DNA of 64,000 bases, taken from positions 310,001-374,000 of the forward strand of contig NZ_JBDPMD010000002.1 of assembly GCF_039871875.1 (NCBI RefSeq). Direction: 5' to 3'. The position numbers and the translations under genes are program-made. Position 1 is the first letter of the stretch. Every line of letters begins with the position of its first letter. This DNA comes from Sphaerisporangium sp039871875 (GTDB lineage: Bacteria; Actinomycetota; Actinomycetes; Streptosporangiales; Streptosporangiaceae). Of the stretch, positions 1 to 8,600 are shown one piece after another. The notes under the pieces were generated by a model. That model made no database searches and was not told the origin of the DNA. It worked only from the letters and a program-made list of their open reading frames with translations.

Positions 1-2
1 GG

Positions 3-590
3 GCCCCGGCGACGGCCGCCCCGGTCGCGGGGGAGTGGGTGGCCGACCCCGCGCACTGGGCGGCGCTGCGGGCGCGGCTGGTGGAGCTCGTGACCGCGCA
101 CGCCGTACGGAACCCGGCCGATCCGGGGATGGCCGCGGAGACGGCACGGCAGGCGCTCGGCCTGCCGGACCGTGCGCTCGTGGACGCCCTGGCGGCGGGC
201 ACCGCGTTGCGGCAGGTACGCGGGCGGCTGACGGCGGCGGCGCCCGCGCTCGCCCCCGGCATCGGGGAGCTGCGGCGCGGTTGGGCCGCCGACCCGTTCG
301 CGGCCCCGGACGCCGAGCGGCTCGCGGAGCTCGGCCTGGACGCGCGTTCCCTGGCGGCGGCGGAGGCGGCCGGGGAACTCCTGCGCCTGGCACCTGGCGT
401 CGTCCTGCCGCCCGGAGCCGTGGAGGCGGCGGCCGGCGTGCTCGCCCGGTTGCCTCAGCCGTTCACGGCGGCGGACGCGCGGGTCGCGCTTGGCACGTCC
501 CGCCGGGTGGTCATTCCGCTTCTCGAACACCTCGACCGGAGGGGGCTGACCCAACGGAAGGACAAGTTGCTGCGTGAGATTCCGCCATAG
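3..590 (+). CDS. selB: Selenocysteine-specific elongation factor SelB, C-terminal part (cut by window start)
   Basis: The frame is open from the first bases and ends at a TAG at 588-590, so only about 195 C-terminal residues are present. SelB delivers Sec-tRNA to the ribosome at UGA codons; its C-terminal winged helices bind the SECIS hairpin in mRNA. The segment looks like the last winged-helix repeats: Ala/Leu/Arg-rich helices and an ending of the type FTAADAR-LGTSRRVVIPLLEHLDRRGLTQR-KD, typical of SelB's last wing. The G-domain lies outside the window. A tRNA-Sec gene 90 bp downstream on the same strand strongly supports the assignment. Confidence 0.85.
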   Translation, partial: APATAAPVAGEWVADPAHWAALRARLVELVTAHAVRNPADPGMAAETARQALGLPDRALVDALAAGTALRQVRGRLTAAAPALAPGIGELRRGWAADPFAAPDAERLAELGLDARSLAAAEAAGELLRLAPGVVLPPGAVEAAAGVLARLPQPFTAADARVALGTSRRVVIPLLEHLDRRGLTQRKDKLLREIPP

Positions 591-610
591 ACCTTAAGCG
601 TGTCGATACA

Positions 611-630
611 GGCATATCTCGCGATATGCC
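611..630. promoter_or_regulatory. Inverted repeat GGCATATC-N4-GATATGCC between selB and tRNA-Sec
   Basis: Perfect 8-bp arms separated by TCGC lie 20 bp after the selB stop and about 50 bp before tRNA-Sec. A similar dyad, CATATCGCGATATG, occurs upstream of the RHS gene (56012-56025). It could be an operator; there is no T-run, so it is not an obvious terminator. The binding protein is unknown. Confidence 0.4.
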
Positions 631-679
631 TAGTAATTGGCAGGTGAAAGAAGATCGAGGGCTTGGTACGGTTCCCGAT

Positions 680-772
680 GGAGACGTCCAGGTGCCTGGT
701 GGCCCTCCTGGTCTTCAAAACCGGTGGCGCCGAGGATCTCGGCGCGGCGGGTTCGATTCCCGTCCGTCTCCG
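680..772 (+). tRNA. selC: tRNA-Sec (anticodon TCA)
   Basis: The 93-nt gene has a G680-C771 acceptor stem (GGAGACG with CGTCTCC), a long variable arm (GGCGCCGAGGATCTCGGCGC region), a T arm with GGTTCGATTCC at 750-760, and an anticodon stem CTGGT/ACCGG closing the loop CTTCAAA with TCA at 715-717. A UCA anticodon with an extended acceptor/T domain and long variable arm is diagnostic of tRNA-Sec. CCA is not encoded. It sits directly after selB, a common actinobacterial arrangement, and shows that the organism decodes UGA as selenocysteine. Confidence 0.95.
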
Positions 773-855
773 CTGCCGTCGTGAGCGCCGATCGTCTCTG
801 ATGTGGGATTTCTTGTTTGGTGGGGCAACCAACTATCGGGTCGGCTGGAGTTTCC

Positions 856-1605
856 ATGAGATTTCTCCTGCTCGGGCACTTCGAGATCCATCAACCGGAC
901 GGCAGGCTCCTCGCCGTGACCCGGATCAAGCATCGCCAGTTGCTCGCGCTTCTGCTGCTCGACTCGCCGCACGCGGTCTCGACCGACCGCTGCATCGCCG
1001 CGCTCTGGGGTGAGGACGCCCCGCCGTCCGCGCGGCGCAACCTGCAGACGTACGTCGCGGAACTCCGCAAAGGCCTCGTCTGCTCCGGCGTGTCCATCGA
1101 GACCGTGCCAGGCGGATACCGGGTGACGGACGTCGCCGACCGCCTCGACCTGTCGGCCTTCGAGGCGATGCGGTCCGGGGCGGCGAAGGCCCTGAGCGCG
1201 CGGGACGACACGGCGGTCGTGCAGATGCTCAGGGACGCGCTCGACCTGTGGCGCGGATCGGCGCTGCAGGACCTCGCGGACAGCTCCGACGCGCTCAGGA
1301 ACGCCGCGACCCAGCTCAACGAACGCCGCATGGCCGCGGTGAGCGACTTCGCGGGCGGGTGCATCCGGCTCGGGGCGTACGAGGAGGCCATCGACCAGTT
1401 GCGCGTCGCCGTCACCTGGGCCCCGCTGCGGGAGGACCTGCGGGCCCAGCTCATGCTGGCCCTGCACAAGAGCGGGCGGCGGGCGGACGCGTTGCTCGCG
1501 TACCACGAATGCAGGGCCGCCCTGGTGGAGCGGATCGGCGTCGGGCCGTCCCAGACGCTGACGATCCTGCACGACCGGATCCTGATGGAGGACCGAAGCC
1601 TGTGA
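856..1605 (+). CDS. SARP-family transcriptional regulator (OmpR-type wHTH plus BTAD)
   Basis: This 249-aa protein begins at ATG 856, preceded by GGAG at 847-850; an upstream in-frame GTG at 817 has no ribosome-binding site. Residues 1-90 form the SARP DNA-binding domain (LLGHFEI start, LLALLLLDSPHAVSTDRC, LWGEDAPPSARRNLQTYVAELR). Residues about 95-245 are the bacterial transcriptional activator domain with TPR-like helices (LDLSAFEAM, ALDLWRG, YEEAIDQLR, REDLRAQLMLALHKSGRRADAL). SARPs activate nearby operons by binding direct repeats near the -35 box. The downstream Mau-like operon, on the same strand, is a possible target; this is inference from proximity. Confidence 0.85.
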   Translation: MRFLLLGHFEIHQPDGRLLAVTRIKHRQLLALLLLDSPHAVSTDRCIAALWGEDAPPSARRNLQTYVAELRKGLVCSGVSIETVPGGYRVTDVADRLDLSAFEAMRSGAAKALSARDDTAVVQMLRDALDLWRGSALQDLADSSDALRNAATQLNERRMAAVSDFAGGCIRLGAYEEAIDQLRVAVTWAPLREDLRAQLMLALHKSGRRADALLAYHECRAALVERIGVGPSQTLTILHDRILMEDRSL

Positions 1606-1699
1606 TCCCGCCGTGTGGCGGGCGTGTGGCGGCTGTGTGGCGATCGTGGTGAACGATCGATGACCCTGACAGGGAACCCGGATCATTAGGAGTGGTGCC

Positions 1700-2371
1700 A
1701 TGCCAGCACGTACCCCCGACGGCCGGACCCTGGCCGTCGACGGCAGCCCCCAACCGTTCACCATGGGCTGGAGCTACATGGTGTGGGCTTACGGCGAGGA
1801 CGGTGCCCTCCGCTTCCACACCGCGGCCGCCGGGGCACGTGAACTGATCGCGCGCCACCTCGGCGAGTACGACCGGCTCACCGTCCGCGAGGTCTCCTGG
1901 AACGGAGCCCGGCTGGTCTCCCACGAGGACCCGGCGAACGGCGGCACGACGATGTTGTGGATCGGGCCGCACCACGAGGTCTACACCTACGTCCCTGGGC
2001 TGAACGTGCCGTTCGAGGCGTTCATGGCCCAGTTGGCCCCCTTCGACGTGCGGGACGCCCCCGACGGGGTCGTCCTCGCCCCGCGGGCCGGGTCCAGTAC
2101 ACGGCTCGCCAACCTGCTCGCCTTCAACACCCTGGAAGGGGTGTGCTCGGTGCAGGTGAACCCGGCGGCGGAACTGCCCGCGCCGGGGGGTCCCGGCAAA
2201 CGGGTCCGGGGCGGCGCGCTGTGGAAGCTCGACGAGCGGCGCGCGGACGGGCGGGTGCTGCGCTCGGCCGTCCTGGCCAACGAGACGACGACCGCGACCC
2301 TCATCGCGCGGCAGGCCGACGACCCGCGCTTCGCGGCCGTCGCCGACTCCATCAAGTTCAAGCTGAACTGA
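1700..2371 (+). CDS. Conserved hypothetical protein, first gene of Mau-like operon
   Basis: A 223-aa protein starting at ATG 1700 with AGGAG at 1688-1692. There is no signal peptide or membrane span. It is rich in beta-strand-like stretches (MGWSYMVWAYGEDGALRFHT, TTMLWIGPHHEVYTYV) and ends FAAVADSIKFKLN. I do not recognise a family. Its stop is 5 bp before the start of the MauD-like gene, so it is most likely co-transcribed and may take part in the same exported-protein pathway. Function unknown. Confidence 0.6.
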   Translation: MPARTPDGRTLAVDGSPQPFTMGWSYMVWAYGEDGALRFHTAAAGARELIARHLGEYDRLTVREVSWNGARLVSHEDPANGGTTMLWIGPHHEVYTYVPGLNVPFEAFMAQLAPFDVRDAPDGVVLAPRAGSSTRLANLLAFNTLEGVCSVQVNPAAELPAPGGPGKRVRGGALWKLDERRADGRVLRSAVLANETTTATLIARQADDPRFAAVADSIKFKLN

Positions 2372-2376
2372 CGGCC

Positions 2377-2886
2377 ATGCAGAACGTCGTCAACTCCCTG
2401 GCCGTGTTCGCCTTCCTCGGCATGGTCATCTCGCTGTTCGCCGTCTCCGCCCTGCTCAAGATGGTGCGCGAGCTGCGACGGGCGGTGCTCGCCACGCCCG
2501 TCCCCGCCACCGCCACCGTCCGCCGGGTCGCCCGGTTCGCGTCCCCCGACGGCCTGCCCACCTTCGTCCTCGTGGTCTCCGAGCAGTGCCTGAGCTGCCG
2601 CGAGCGCGCCGCCCGTCTGGCCGCGATCCCGCCCGGTCTGATCCGGGGACACCTGACGCTGCTGAGCGCGAGCGCGGCGTGCGCGCGGTGGGCCGAGGGC
2701 GCGGACCACATCCGTGCCGTCACCGACGCGGACCTGCTGGGCTCGGTGGCGGTCGGCGCGACCCCGTCGCTCGTCAGGTACGCCCCCGACGGAACCGAGG
2801 AGTGGCGCCGCGTCGTGGGGTCCGACGGGGACCTGGAGCGGCTCCTGGACATGTCCGAATCTTCGAACGTCTCGAACGTGAGGTGA
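2377..2886 (+). CDS. MauD-like membrane-anchored thioredoxin-fold protein
   Basis: A 169-aa protein starting at ATG 2377. A single N-terminal membrane segment (about residues 5-28) is followed by a thioredoxin-like domain with a CLSC redox pair at residues 71-74 and a TP (cis-Pro-like) motif in VGATPSLV. Length, anchor plus CxxC, and the mauE-like gene downstream match MauD of methylamine dehydrogenase clusters, which helps form disulfides in the small subunit. The likely partner here is the Cys-rich Tat protein encoded immediately after it. The MauD assignment is by architecture and context; overall identity cannot be measured here. Confidence 0.7.
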   Translation: MQNVVNSLAVFAFLGMVISLFAVSALLKMVRELRRAVLATPVPATATVRRVARFASPDGLPTFVLVVSEQCLSCRERAARLAAIPPGLIRGHLTLLSASAACARWAEGADHIRAVTDADLLGSVAVGATPSLVRYAPDGTEEWRRVVGSDGDLERLLDMSESSNVSNVR

Positions 2887-2891
2887 ACAGC

Positions 2892-3410
2892 ATGACCGTC
2901 AACGCGAGCGACTACTGGTCCAGCGTCCCGTCGGCGGACGAGGAACCCGACCCGGCCCCCCGGCCGCGCCGTGCGGCATGGCCGAAGGTGTCCCGGCGGA
3001 CGATGTTCAAGTCGGTCGGCGTGCTCGGCGGCGCGCTCGCCCTGAACGTGGTGGGCGCCCTGCCGCCCGCGCGCATCAAGGGTGCCTCGGCGACCGTCGG
3101 GACGGAGTGGGGCAACTGCGGCGACCCCGGGTACAACGGCTGGGCCGGCTACCGCGACGGCACCACCCAGGTCGTGTGCGTGGGCGCGCCGTACTCCAGC
3201 GGCTACTGCGGCAGCGACGGCTGGTTCCGCACCGACGGCAACTCCTACTCGTACTACACCCCGGTCAGGGCCTGCGGCGAGGGCGGCGTCACCAAGAGGA
3301 ACGCCTGGCGCTGGACGTACAGCGGGACACCGTACCGCTGCGCCGACGGCACCTTCACGGTCTACGGGTCGGGCACCACGTTCTACATCTGCTCCCGAGC
3401 GAACCCCTGA
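2892..3410 (+). CDS. Tat-exported cysteine-rich protein, probable client of the Mau-like system
   Basis: A 172-aa protein starting at ATG 2892 with GAGGTGA just upstream. Residues 33-60 form a twin-arginine signal (SRRTMFK at 34-40 followed by a hydrophobic stretch). The mature part is rich in Gly, Tyr, Ser and Trp and contains six Cys (76, 96, 106, 128, 150, 167), consistent with three disulfides. Placement between mauD-like and mauE-like genes parallels MauA, the methylamine dehydrogenase light chain, which is also Tat-exported and Cys/Trp-rich, but it has half the cysteines and I see no clear sequence match to MauA. No heavy-chain gene is present. Enzymatic role unknown. Confidence 0.7.
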   Translation: MTVNASDYWSSVPSADEEPDPAPRPRRAAWPKVSRRTMFKSVGVLGGALALNVVGALPPARIKGASATVGTEWGNCGDPGYNGWAGYRDGTTQVVCVGAPYSSGYCGSDGWFRTDGNSYSYYTPVRACGEGGVTKRNAWRWTYSGTPYRCADGTFTVYGSGTTFYICSRANP

Positions 3411-3413
3411 GCC

Positions 3414-4142
3414 ATGGACGCACGCGCACTCACCGCCCCCCGGGTGGCGGTGGGCCTGTTCCTCGCCGCGCTGGCACTGGCCGCGACGAACCAGGTCTGG
3501 ACGGGGCGTTTCGACCTGCTCGCCTGGACGCTGATGGGCATCACCGCCGGGTTCTCCCTGTCGGGATCCGTTTGAAGCCTCAACTCGGCGGATCTGCTCA
3601 CCTCGTCGGTCTGGCGGGGACAGGTGACGGCGTTCTCGACCGGTCTCGTCGTGGGCGGGCTGGTCTCGGGGACGGTCGTCGGGGCCCTCGGAGGCCTCGT
3701 TTCCGTGGTGCCGGTGACCGGACGGTTCTGGCTCCTCGTGCCGCTGGTCGCGGTGATCATGGTGTTCGAGTTCGCGGGACGGCCGCTGCAGCTCGTCCAG
3801 AACCGCAGGCTCGTCCCCCAGGAGATCATCCCGCGTAACCGCTTCGACGGCCCGTTCCAGTTCGGCTTCGAGATGGGCACCGGGGTACGCACCTTCACCC
3901 CCACCGCGCTGCCGCACGCCCTGGTGCTCGCGGTCGTCCTCATCGGCGGCATCCTCCCCGGAGTGCTGGCGGGCCTCGGCTTCGGCCTCGGCCGCGTCCT
4001 GATGCCCCTCACCCGGTCGTCGAGCGGCGACCCCGCACGGTGGGACCGCGACCTCCTCCGCTGGCTCGCCTGGGTGGGCCGCCTCTGCGCCGCCGGCTTC
4101 CTGCTCTCGCTCCTGGTCGTCCTCCTCGGCGGCCTGCCGTGA
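3414..4142 (+). CDS. Candidate selenoprotein: membrane protein with in-frame TGA (Sec54)
   Basis: ATG 3414 follows the previous stop by 3 bp. Codons run 53 residues to TGA at 3573-3575 and then continue in the same frame for 188 residues to TGA at 4140-4142. The pieces before and after the TGA are both hydrophobic membrane-protein sequence with typical codon bias, and there is no start codon with a ribosome-binding site directly after the TGA. Reading TGA as Sec gives a 242-aa protein with about five or six membrane spans and the local motif SGSV-U-SLNSADLL. It overlaps the mauE-like gene by 3 bp. A role in thiol/disulfide relay across the membrane is inferred from neighbours. Alternatives: a nonsense mutation or sequencing error, leaving 3414-3575 and an ORF from 3624 (GTG). 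Confidence 0.65.
3573..3627 (+). promoter_or_regulatory. TGA codon and putative bacterial SECIS hairpin
   Basis: Downstream of the TGA, TCACCT (3598-3603) pairs perfectly with AGGTGA (3622-3627). After one unpaired C, GTC (3605-3607) pairs with GAC (3619-3621). The loop is 11 nt, starts GG and contains GGTCT; the E. coli fdhF SECIS loop also contains GGUCU. The loop begins 32 nt after the TGA, inside the 16-37 nt spacing known for bacterial SECIS elements. A second small inverted repeat, GATCCG/CGGATC (3565-3570, 3589-3594), encloses the TGA itself. Folding was done by eye. Confidence 0.55.
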
Positions 4143-4639
4143 TCCTGATCGCCGACGTGGCCCTGGCCGGCGCCGTTCTCCTGGTGGTGGCGGGCGTGCG
4201 GCACCTGACCCGCGGGGACGGGACCCTTCGCGGGCACGGCCTGCTGCCACCATGGCTGATCCGCTGCGCCGTCCTCGCCGAACCGCTGATCGGCCTCGCG
4301 GCGATCGCCACGTGGGTGGCCGGTGACGGCACCCGCTACGCCTGGCCGGCCGCCGCGGCGTGGCACGCCGCCCTCGCCGGCTACCTCACCGTCCTGCTGC
4401 GCGCCCGAGGCCGGGTCCCCTGCGGCTGCCTGGACGCCGTGACCCCCGCGTCCCCCCTGAAGATCGCCATCGCGGTACTGCTGTCGGCCGCGAGCGCCGC
4501 GGCGTGCGCCGTCCCGCCTCCCCCCGAAGCCCTCACCCGCCTTCTCCACGTCCTGCCCGCCGCCTTCGCGGCCCTCCTGGCGGTCGTCGCGGCGGACACG
4601 GCCGACCTCGCGGGAACCTCAGGCGACCGAGGGCCGTAG
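4139..4639 (+). CDS. MauE/DoxX-like redox-associated membrane protein
   Basis: A 166-aa protein starting at GTG 4139, overlapping the preceding stop (GTGA). It has about four membrane segments and the motif VPCGCLD (Cys95, Cys97), matching the CGC-type motif between membrane spans of MauE. MauE and MauD together mature the disulfide-rich small subunit of methylamine dehydrogenase in the periplasm. Here they probably serve the Cys-rich Tat protein encoded two genes upstream. The last helices are Ala/Leu-rich. No methylamine dehydrogenase genes occur in the window. Confidence 0.75.
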   Translation: MILIADVALAGAVLLVVAGVRHLTRGDGTLRGHGLLPPWLIRCAVLAEPLIGLAAIATWVAGDGTRYAWPAAAAWHAALAGYLTVLLRARGRVPCGCLDAVTPASPLKIAIAVLLSAASAAACAVPPPPEALTRLLHVLPAAFAALLAVVAADTADLAGTSGDRGP

Positions 4640-4673
4640 TCAGAGTGTCGATCCCCTCCGAGGAGGCACCCAG

Positions 4674-5177
4674 ATGACGCGCTGGACGCTGATCCCCCTG
4701 GCGGCCACCCTGATCGGCTTGTCCGCCTGCGGCGGCGCCACCGCCGCGAACCCCACCCCCTCCCCTCCCCAGGTCCTGCTGAACCCGTCGCAGCTACCGG
4801 GAGGCCCGTGGGAGACCGCAAGCACCGGCACCGCCCGCTGGCCCGACCTGGAACAGCACCTCGTCCCCTGCGGCCGGCGCGTCATCGCCCCAGCCGACGC
4901 CGAGGTCCACTACCGCGTCTTCCGCTCCGACGACACCAAGGTCGTCGAACTGGCCGTCTCCGGCCTGGACCCGACCCAAGCCTTCAAACGCTTCTACGCC
5001 GAATGCGGCGCGGTAGGCGACGTGGACAGCGAACCCGGCCCCCACCACGTGGCCACCCATGACGGCAAGACCGAGATCGCCACCTTCACGGACACCCACC
5101 TGATCGTCATCAGCGGCACCGCCCCGGCCGAAACCCTCAACAAGATCGCCGCCACCGCCAGGACCCAAGCCTCCTGA
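4674..5177 (+). CDS. Putative lipoprotein
   Basis: A 167-aa protein starting at ATG 4674 with GAGGAGG upstream (4660s). The signal peptide ends in a lipobox (LSAC, Cys19), then a Pro/Ser/Thr linker. The body has two further Cys (LVPCGRR, YAECGAV), which could form a disulfide. It is an extracytoplasmic, membrane-anchored protein of unknown function. It lies 34 bp after mauE-like and may be the last gene of that operon. Confidence 0.7.
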   Translation: MTRWTLIPLAATLIGLSACGGATAANPTPSPPQVLLNPSQLPGGPWETASTGTARWPDLEQHLVPCGRRVIAPADAEVHYRVFRSDDTKVVELAVSGLDPTQAFKRFYAECGAVGDVDSEPGPHHVATHDGKTEIATFTDTHLIVISGTAPAETLNKIAATARTQAS

Positions 5178-5208
5178 CCCCCGTTTTCTGTCACACCCCC
5201 CGTGCAGA

Positions 5209-5577
5209 ATGACCCCCATGCATCGACACCACACCATCGACTACACAGAACTCACCGTCACCGACCTCGACCAGGCCAAACACTTCTACACCGAAGCCTT
5301 CGGCTGGCAGTTCACCGACTACGGCCCCGACTACGCCGGCATCCGAAGCCCCGACCCCGAATCCCCCGAAGCAGGCGGCCTCCGCAAATCCGAAGAGCCG
5401 GCCCCCACCGGCGGCCCCCTGGTCCTCCTCTACTCAACCGACCTCGACGCCACCGTAGAAGCCGTCAAGAACGCGGGAGGCCAGGTAGTGAACGGCCCCT
5501 ACGCCTTCCCCGGCGGCCGCCGCTTCCACTTCACCGACCCGAGCGGCAACGAGCTCGGCGTCTGGGCCGAAGCGTAG
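5209..5577 (+). CDS. VOC-family (glyoxalase/bleomycin resistance-like) protein
   Basis: A 122-aa protein from ATG 5209; ATG 5218 (MHRHHTIDY) is an equally possible start. It has the two half-modules of the vicinal oxygen chelate fold: IDYTELTVTDLDQAKHFYTE with FGWQF, then a second half ending RRFHFTDPSGNELGVWAEA. His/Glu positions suit a metal site, but the substrate cannot be told from sequence. Single gene, no clear partner. Confidence 0.8.
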   Translation: MTPMHRHHTIDYTELTVTDLDQAKHFYTEAFGWQFTDYGPDYAGIRSPDPESPEAGGLRKSEEPAPTGGPLVLLYSTDLDATVEAVKNAGGQVVNGPYAFPGGRRFHFTDPSGNELGVWAEA

Positions 5578-5685
5578 GCCCCGATCCGCGTTTGGTGACG
5601 GCCCGCCCAGGCCACGGCTCACGTCCAGAGGGTTGCGATGCTGTCACGTAGGGTCCCGACGGCCTGACAGATCGATGACGATTGG

Positions 5686-8600
5686 ATGTTGCGAGTCCGA
5701 GATGTGCCCTCTCTGGCCGGAGGTGACGGGGTGGGACGGCAGCAGGACGGCGGGCGGTCGGCGATAGACGCGGCGCTGCTGGTCATCGGCGTGGGCTTGG
5801 TGCTGGCGGGCGTGCTCGGGCCTGAGGTGACGATCGCGGACACGCGAATCGAGTCGCTGTCATGGTGGGTGCGTGGGCCGGTGATCGCCGTGGGGGCCGT
5901 CCTCACCGGCTGGGCGGTGTGGTCGGCACGGGGGCCCACGGCGGACCTGCGCGGCGACCACGGGGTGTGGGGTGCGGCCCCCCGGGTGCCGTCGCGGCTG
6001 GTCGCGCGCCCGGATCTGGCGGAGCGGATCGTCCGCGCGGTGCGTCCCGGTGGACGGCCGGTGGCGCTCGCGGGCATGGGCGGGGTGGGCAAATCCACCT
6101 TGGCGGCGGGCATCTGGCGGATGCGGTGGCGTACGCCCGGCGAGGCGCGGAGGGTGTGGCGGCACGCGCTGGGGGAGGCGTGGCGGGTGTGGCGGCTCCG
6201 GCGGCGGTTCCGTCATGGCATGACGTGGCTGGACGCCACCCCCGGTCAGGACCCGGTGGAGTTGCTGGCCCAGGTCGGGCGGCGGCTCGGGGTGGGGGAG
6301 GCGGCGAGCTTCACCACCGTGCGCACGGGGCGTGACGTGCTTGCGGCGGCGCTGCGGCGGCGCCGGATGCTGATCGTGGTGGACAACGTGTGGGAGCCGG
6401 CACCCGTACAGGCGTTGCTGGAGCTCGGGCCGCGGTGCGGGCTCCTGTTCACCACCCGCGACAAGGACGTGGCCACCACGGTGCACGCGATCCCTGTGGC
6501 TGTGGACGCGCTGACCGGCGAGCAGGCGCTGGAACTGCTCGGGCGATGGACCGGGCGGCGGGCGCCGGAACTGCCGTCGGCGGCGCGCCGAGTGTGCGCG
6601 CGGGTGGGGAATCTTGCGCTCGGCGTGGCCATGGCGGGCGCGATGGTCGCCAAGGGCCGGTCGTTCGACGACGTGCTGGCGTTGATCGAGCAGGGCCTGG
6701 ACCGGGTGGGCGCCGATCTGGATCCGCGGTACCAGTACGGGACGCTGCCGGCGGCGATCGAAGCGAGCTTGTCGGGTCTGGCAGCGGACTCGGATCGCTA
6801 TGAGCAATTGGCGGTGTTCGCCGGGCGGGGGCCGTTCTCCCGCACGGCGGCCGAAAAGTTGTGGGGGCCGCGGACGTCCCCGGCGGAGGCAGGAGATCTG
6901 CTGGCCGAACTGGTCGGCCGCTCACTGCTGACCGAAGCAGGGCCGGGCTGGTACGTGGCGCACGACCTGCAGTACGAGGTGATGGTCTCCCGGCTGGGCG
7001 GCGACGCGCTCACCGCGGCGCACCAGCACCTGGTGGAGCGGTACCGGCAGGAGTACCCCGGCGGCTGGGTGCGGTCGGCCACCGATCCGTTCCTGGGGCC
7101 CCGCCTGGTGGGTCATCTGCGCGAGGCCGGGCGCGGGGACGAGGTGCGGGGGGTGCTGGCGGACGTGAGGTGGATGCAGGCACGGCTCGCGCACGGGGGA
7201 CCGGCGGGCCTGCTGGCGGACTACGGGCACGTGGACGACGTGCTGAGCCGGCAGATCGCCCGGGCCCTGCGGTTGTCGGTCGACGTGGTCGCCGCCGATC
7301 CGTCGCTCCTCCCCGGTCAGATGGCCGGTCGCCTGCGCGGGCATCCCGACGAGCAGGTCGCCGCGTGGGCCCGCGCGCTCGATCGTTCAGGCCGGGGGCT
7401 GTGGCCGGTCGGGGCGGCCGCGGCGTTGACCCCGACCACGGAACCGCTTCTTCAGACCTTGACCGGGCACACCGGCTACGTGGAGGCGCTGGCGATCACT
7501 CCGGACGGCGCCACCATGGCCGGCGCCGACTACGGTGCGGTGCGGGTCTGGGACCTGGCAGGCCGGTCCGCGCCCCGTATCCTGCTCGAGGGCACCGGCA
7601 TCCAGCGGGAAGTGGCGATCAGTGCCGACGGCGGCACCGTGGTCGCCCGCGGCGACGACGGTGTGGTGCGGGTCTGGGACCTCGGCGGCGGCGGCTCGCC
7701 CCGTGTGCTCTCCCGGCGCGCCGGCGGGGTGTGTTCGGTGGCGATCAGCGCGGACGGCGGCACCGTGGTCGGTGGCGGCGACGACGGTGTGGTCAGGGTG
7801 TGGGACCTGCACGGCGACGCCGGTCCCCGTACCCTGCCCGCGCAGACGGGCCCGGTGGGGGCGGTGGCGGTCACCGCGGACGGCACCACCATCGTCAGCG
7901 GCGGTGGTGGCGACGACGGCGTCGTGCGGGTGTGGGACCTGGCCCGCGGCACCGGTCATCGTGTGCTGCCCGGCCGTACCGGCATGGTGGTCTCGATGGC
8001 CATGACCGCGGACGGCGCCACCGTCGTCACCGGTGGTTGCTATGGCCTGATACAGGTGTGGGATCTGGCCGGTGACGCCGGTCCTCGAGTGTTGTCCACG
8101 AGTGCCCGTTTCGTGCATTCGGTGGCGGTCAGTGCGGACGGTGGCACCGTCGTCAGCCACGACGGTGATTCGGTGGTGGTGTGGGATCTGCCCGGCGGCG
8201 CCAGCCCCCGCGTCCTTTCCGGCCACACCGGCGCGGTGCATGCCGTGGCTGTCACCGCGGACGGCCGCACCGTCGTCAGCGGTGGCGGTGACGACGCGGT
8301 GCGGGTATGGGATGTGACCGGCGGGATCCGCCCCGGTGCCCTGTCCGCGCGTACCGGCGTGACGACCTCGGTGGCGATCAGCGCTGACGGCGGCACCGCC
8401 GTCAGCGGTGGTCACGACGTCGTGCGGGTATGGGATCCGATCGGCGGCGCCGCATCCCGTGTTCTGGCCCTGCATGTCGGTCTGGTGCTTTCGGTGGCGG
8501 TCAGTGCGGACGGCGCCACGGTCGTCGGCGGCGGCGACGACGGGGCGGTGCGGGTGTGGGATCTGGCGGGTGGCAGCCGGCCTCGTGTCCTGCCCGGGCG

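Noticed and set aside
3565..3594. GATCCG/CGGATC hairpin around the TGA as a transcription terminator
   Set aside because: Only 6 bp plus a small inner stem and no T-run; coding continues beyond with downstream genes overlapping.
2358..4253. 631-aa reverse-strand ORF over the Mau-like operon
   Set aside because: Arg/Glu/Pro-rich shadow; the forward genes have ribosome-binding sites, signal peptides and membrane spans.
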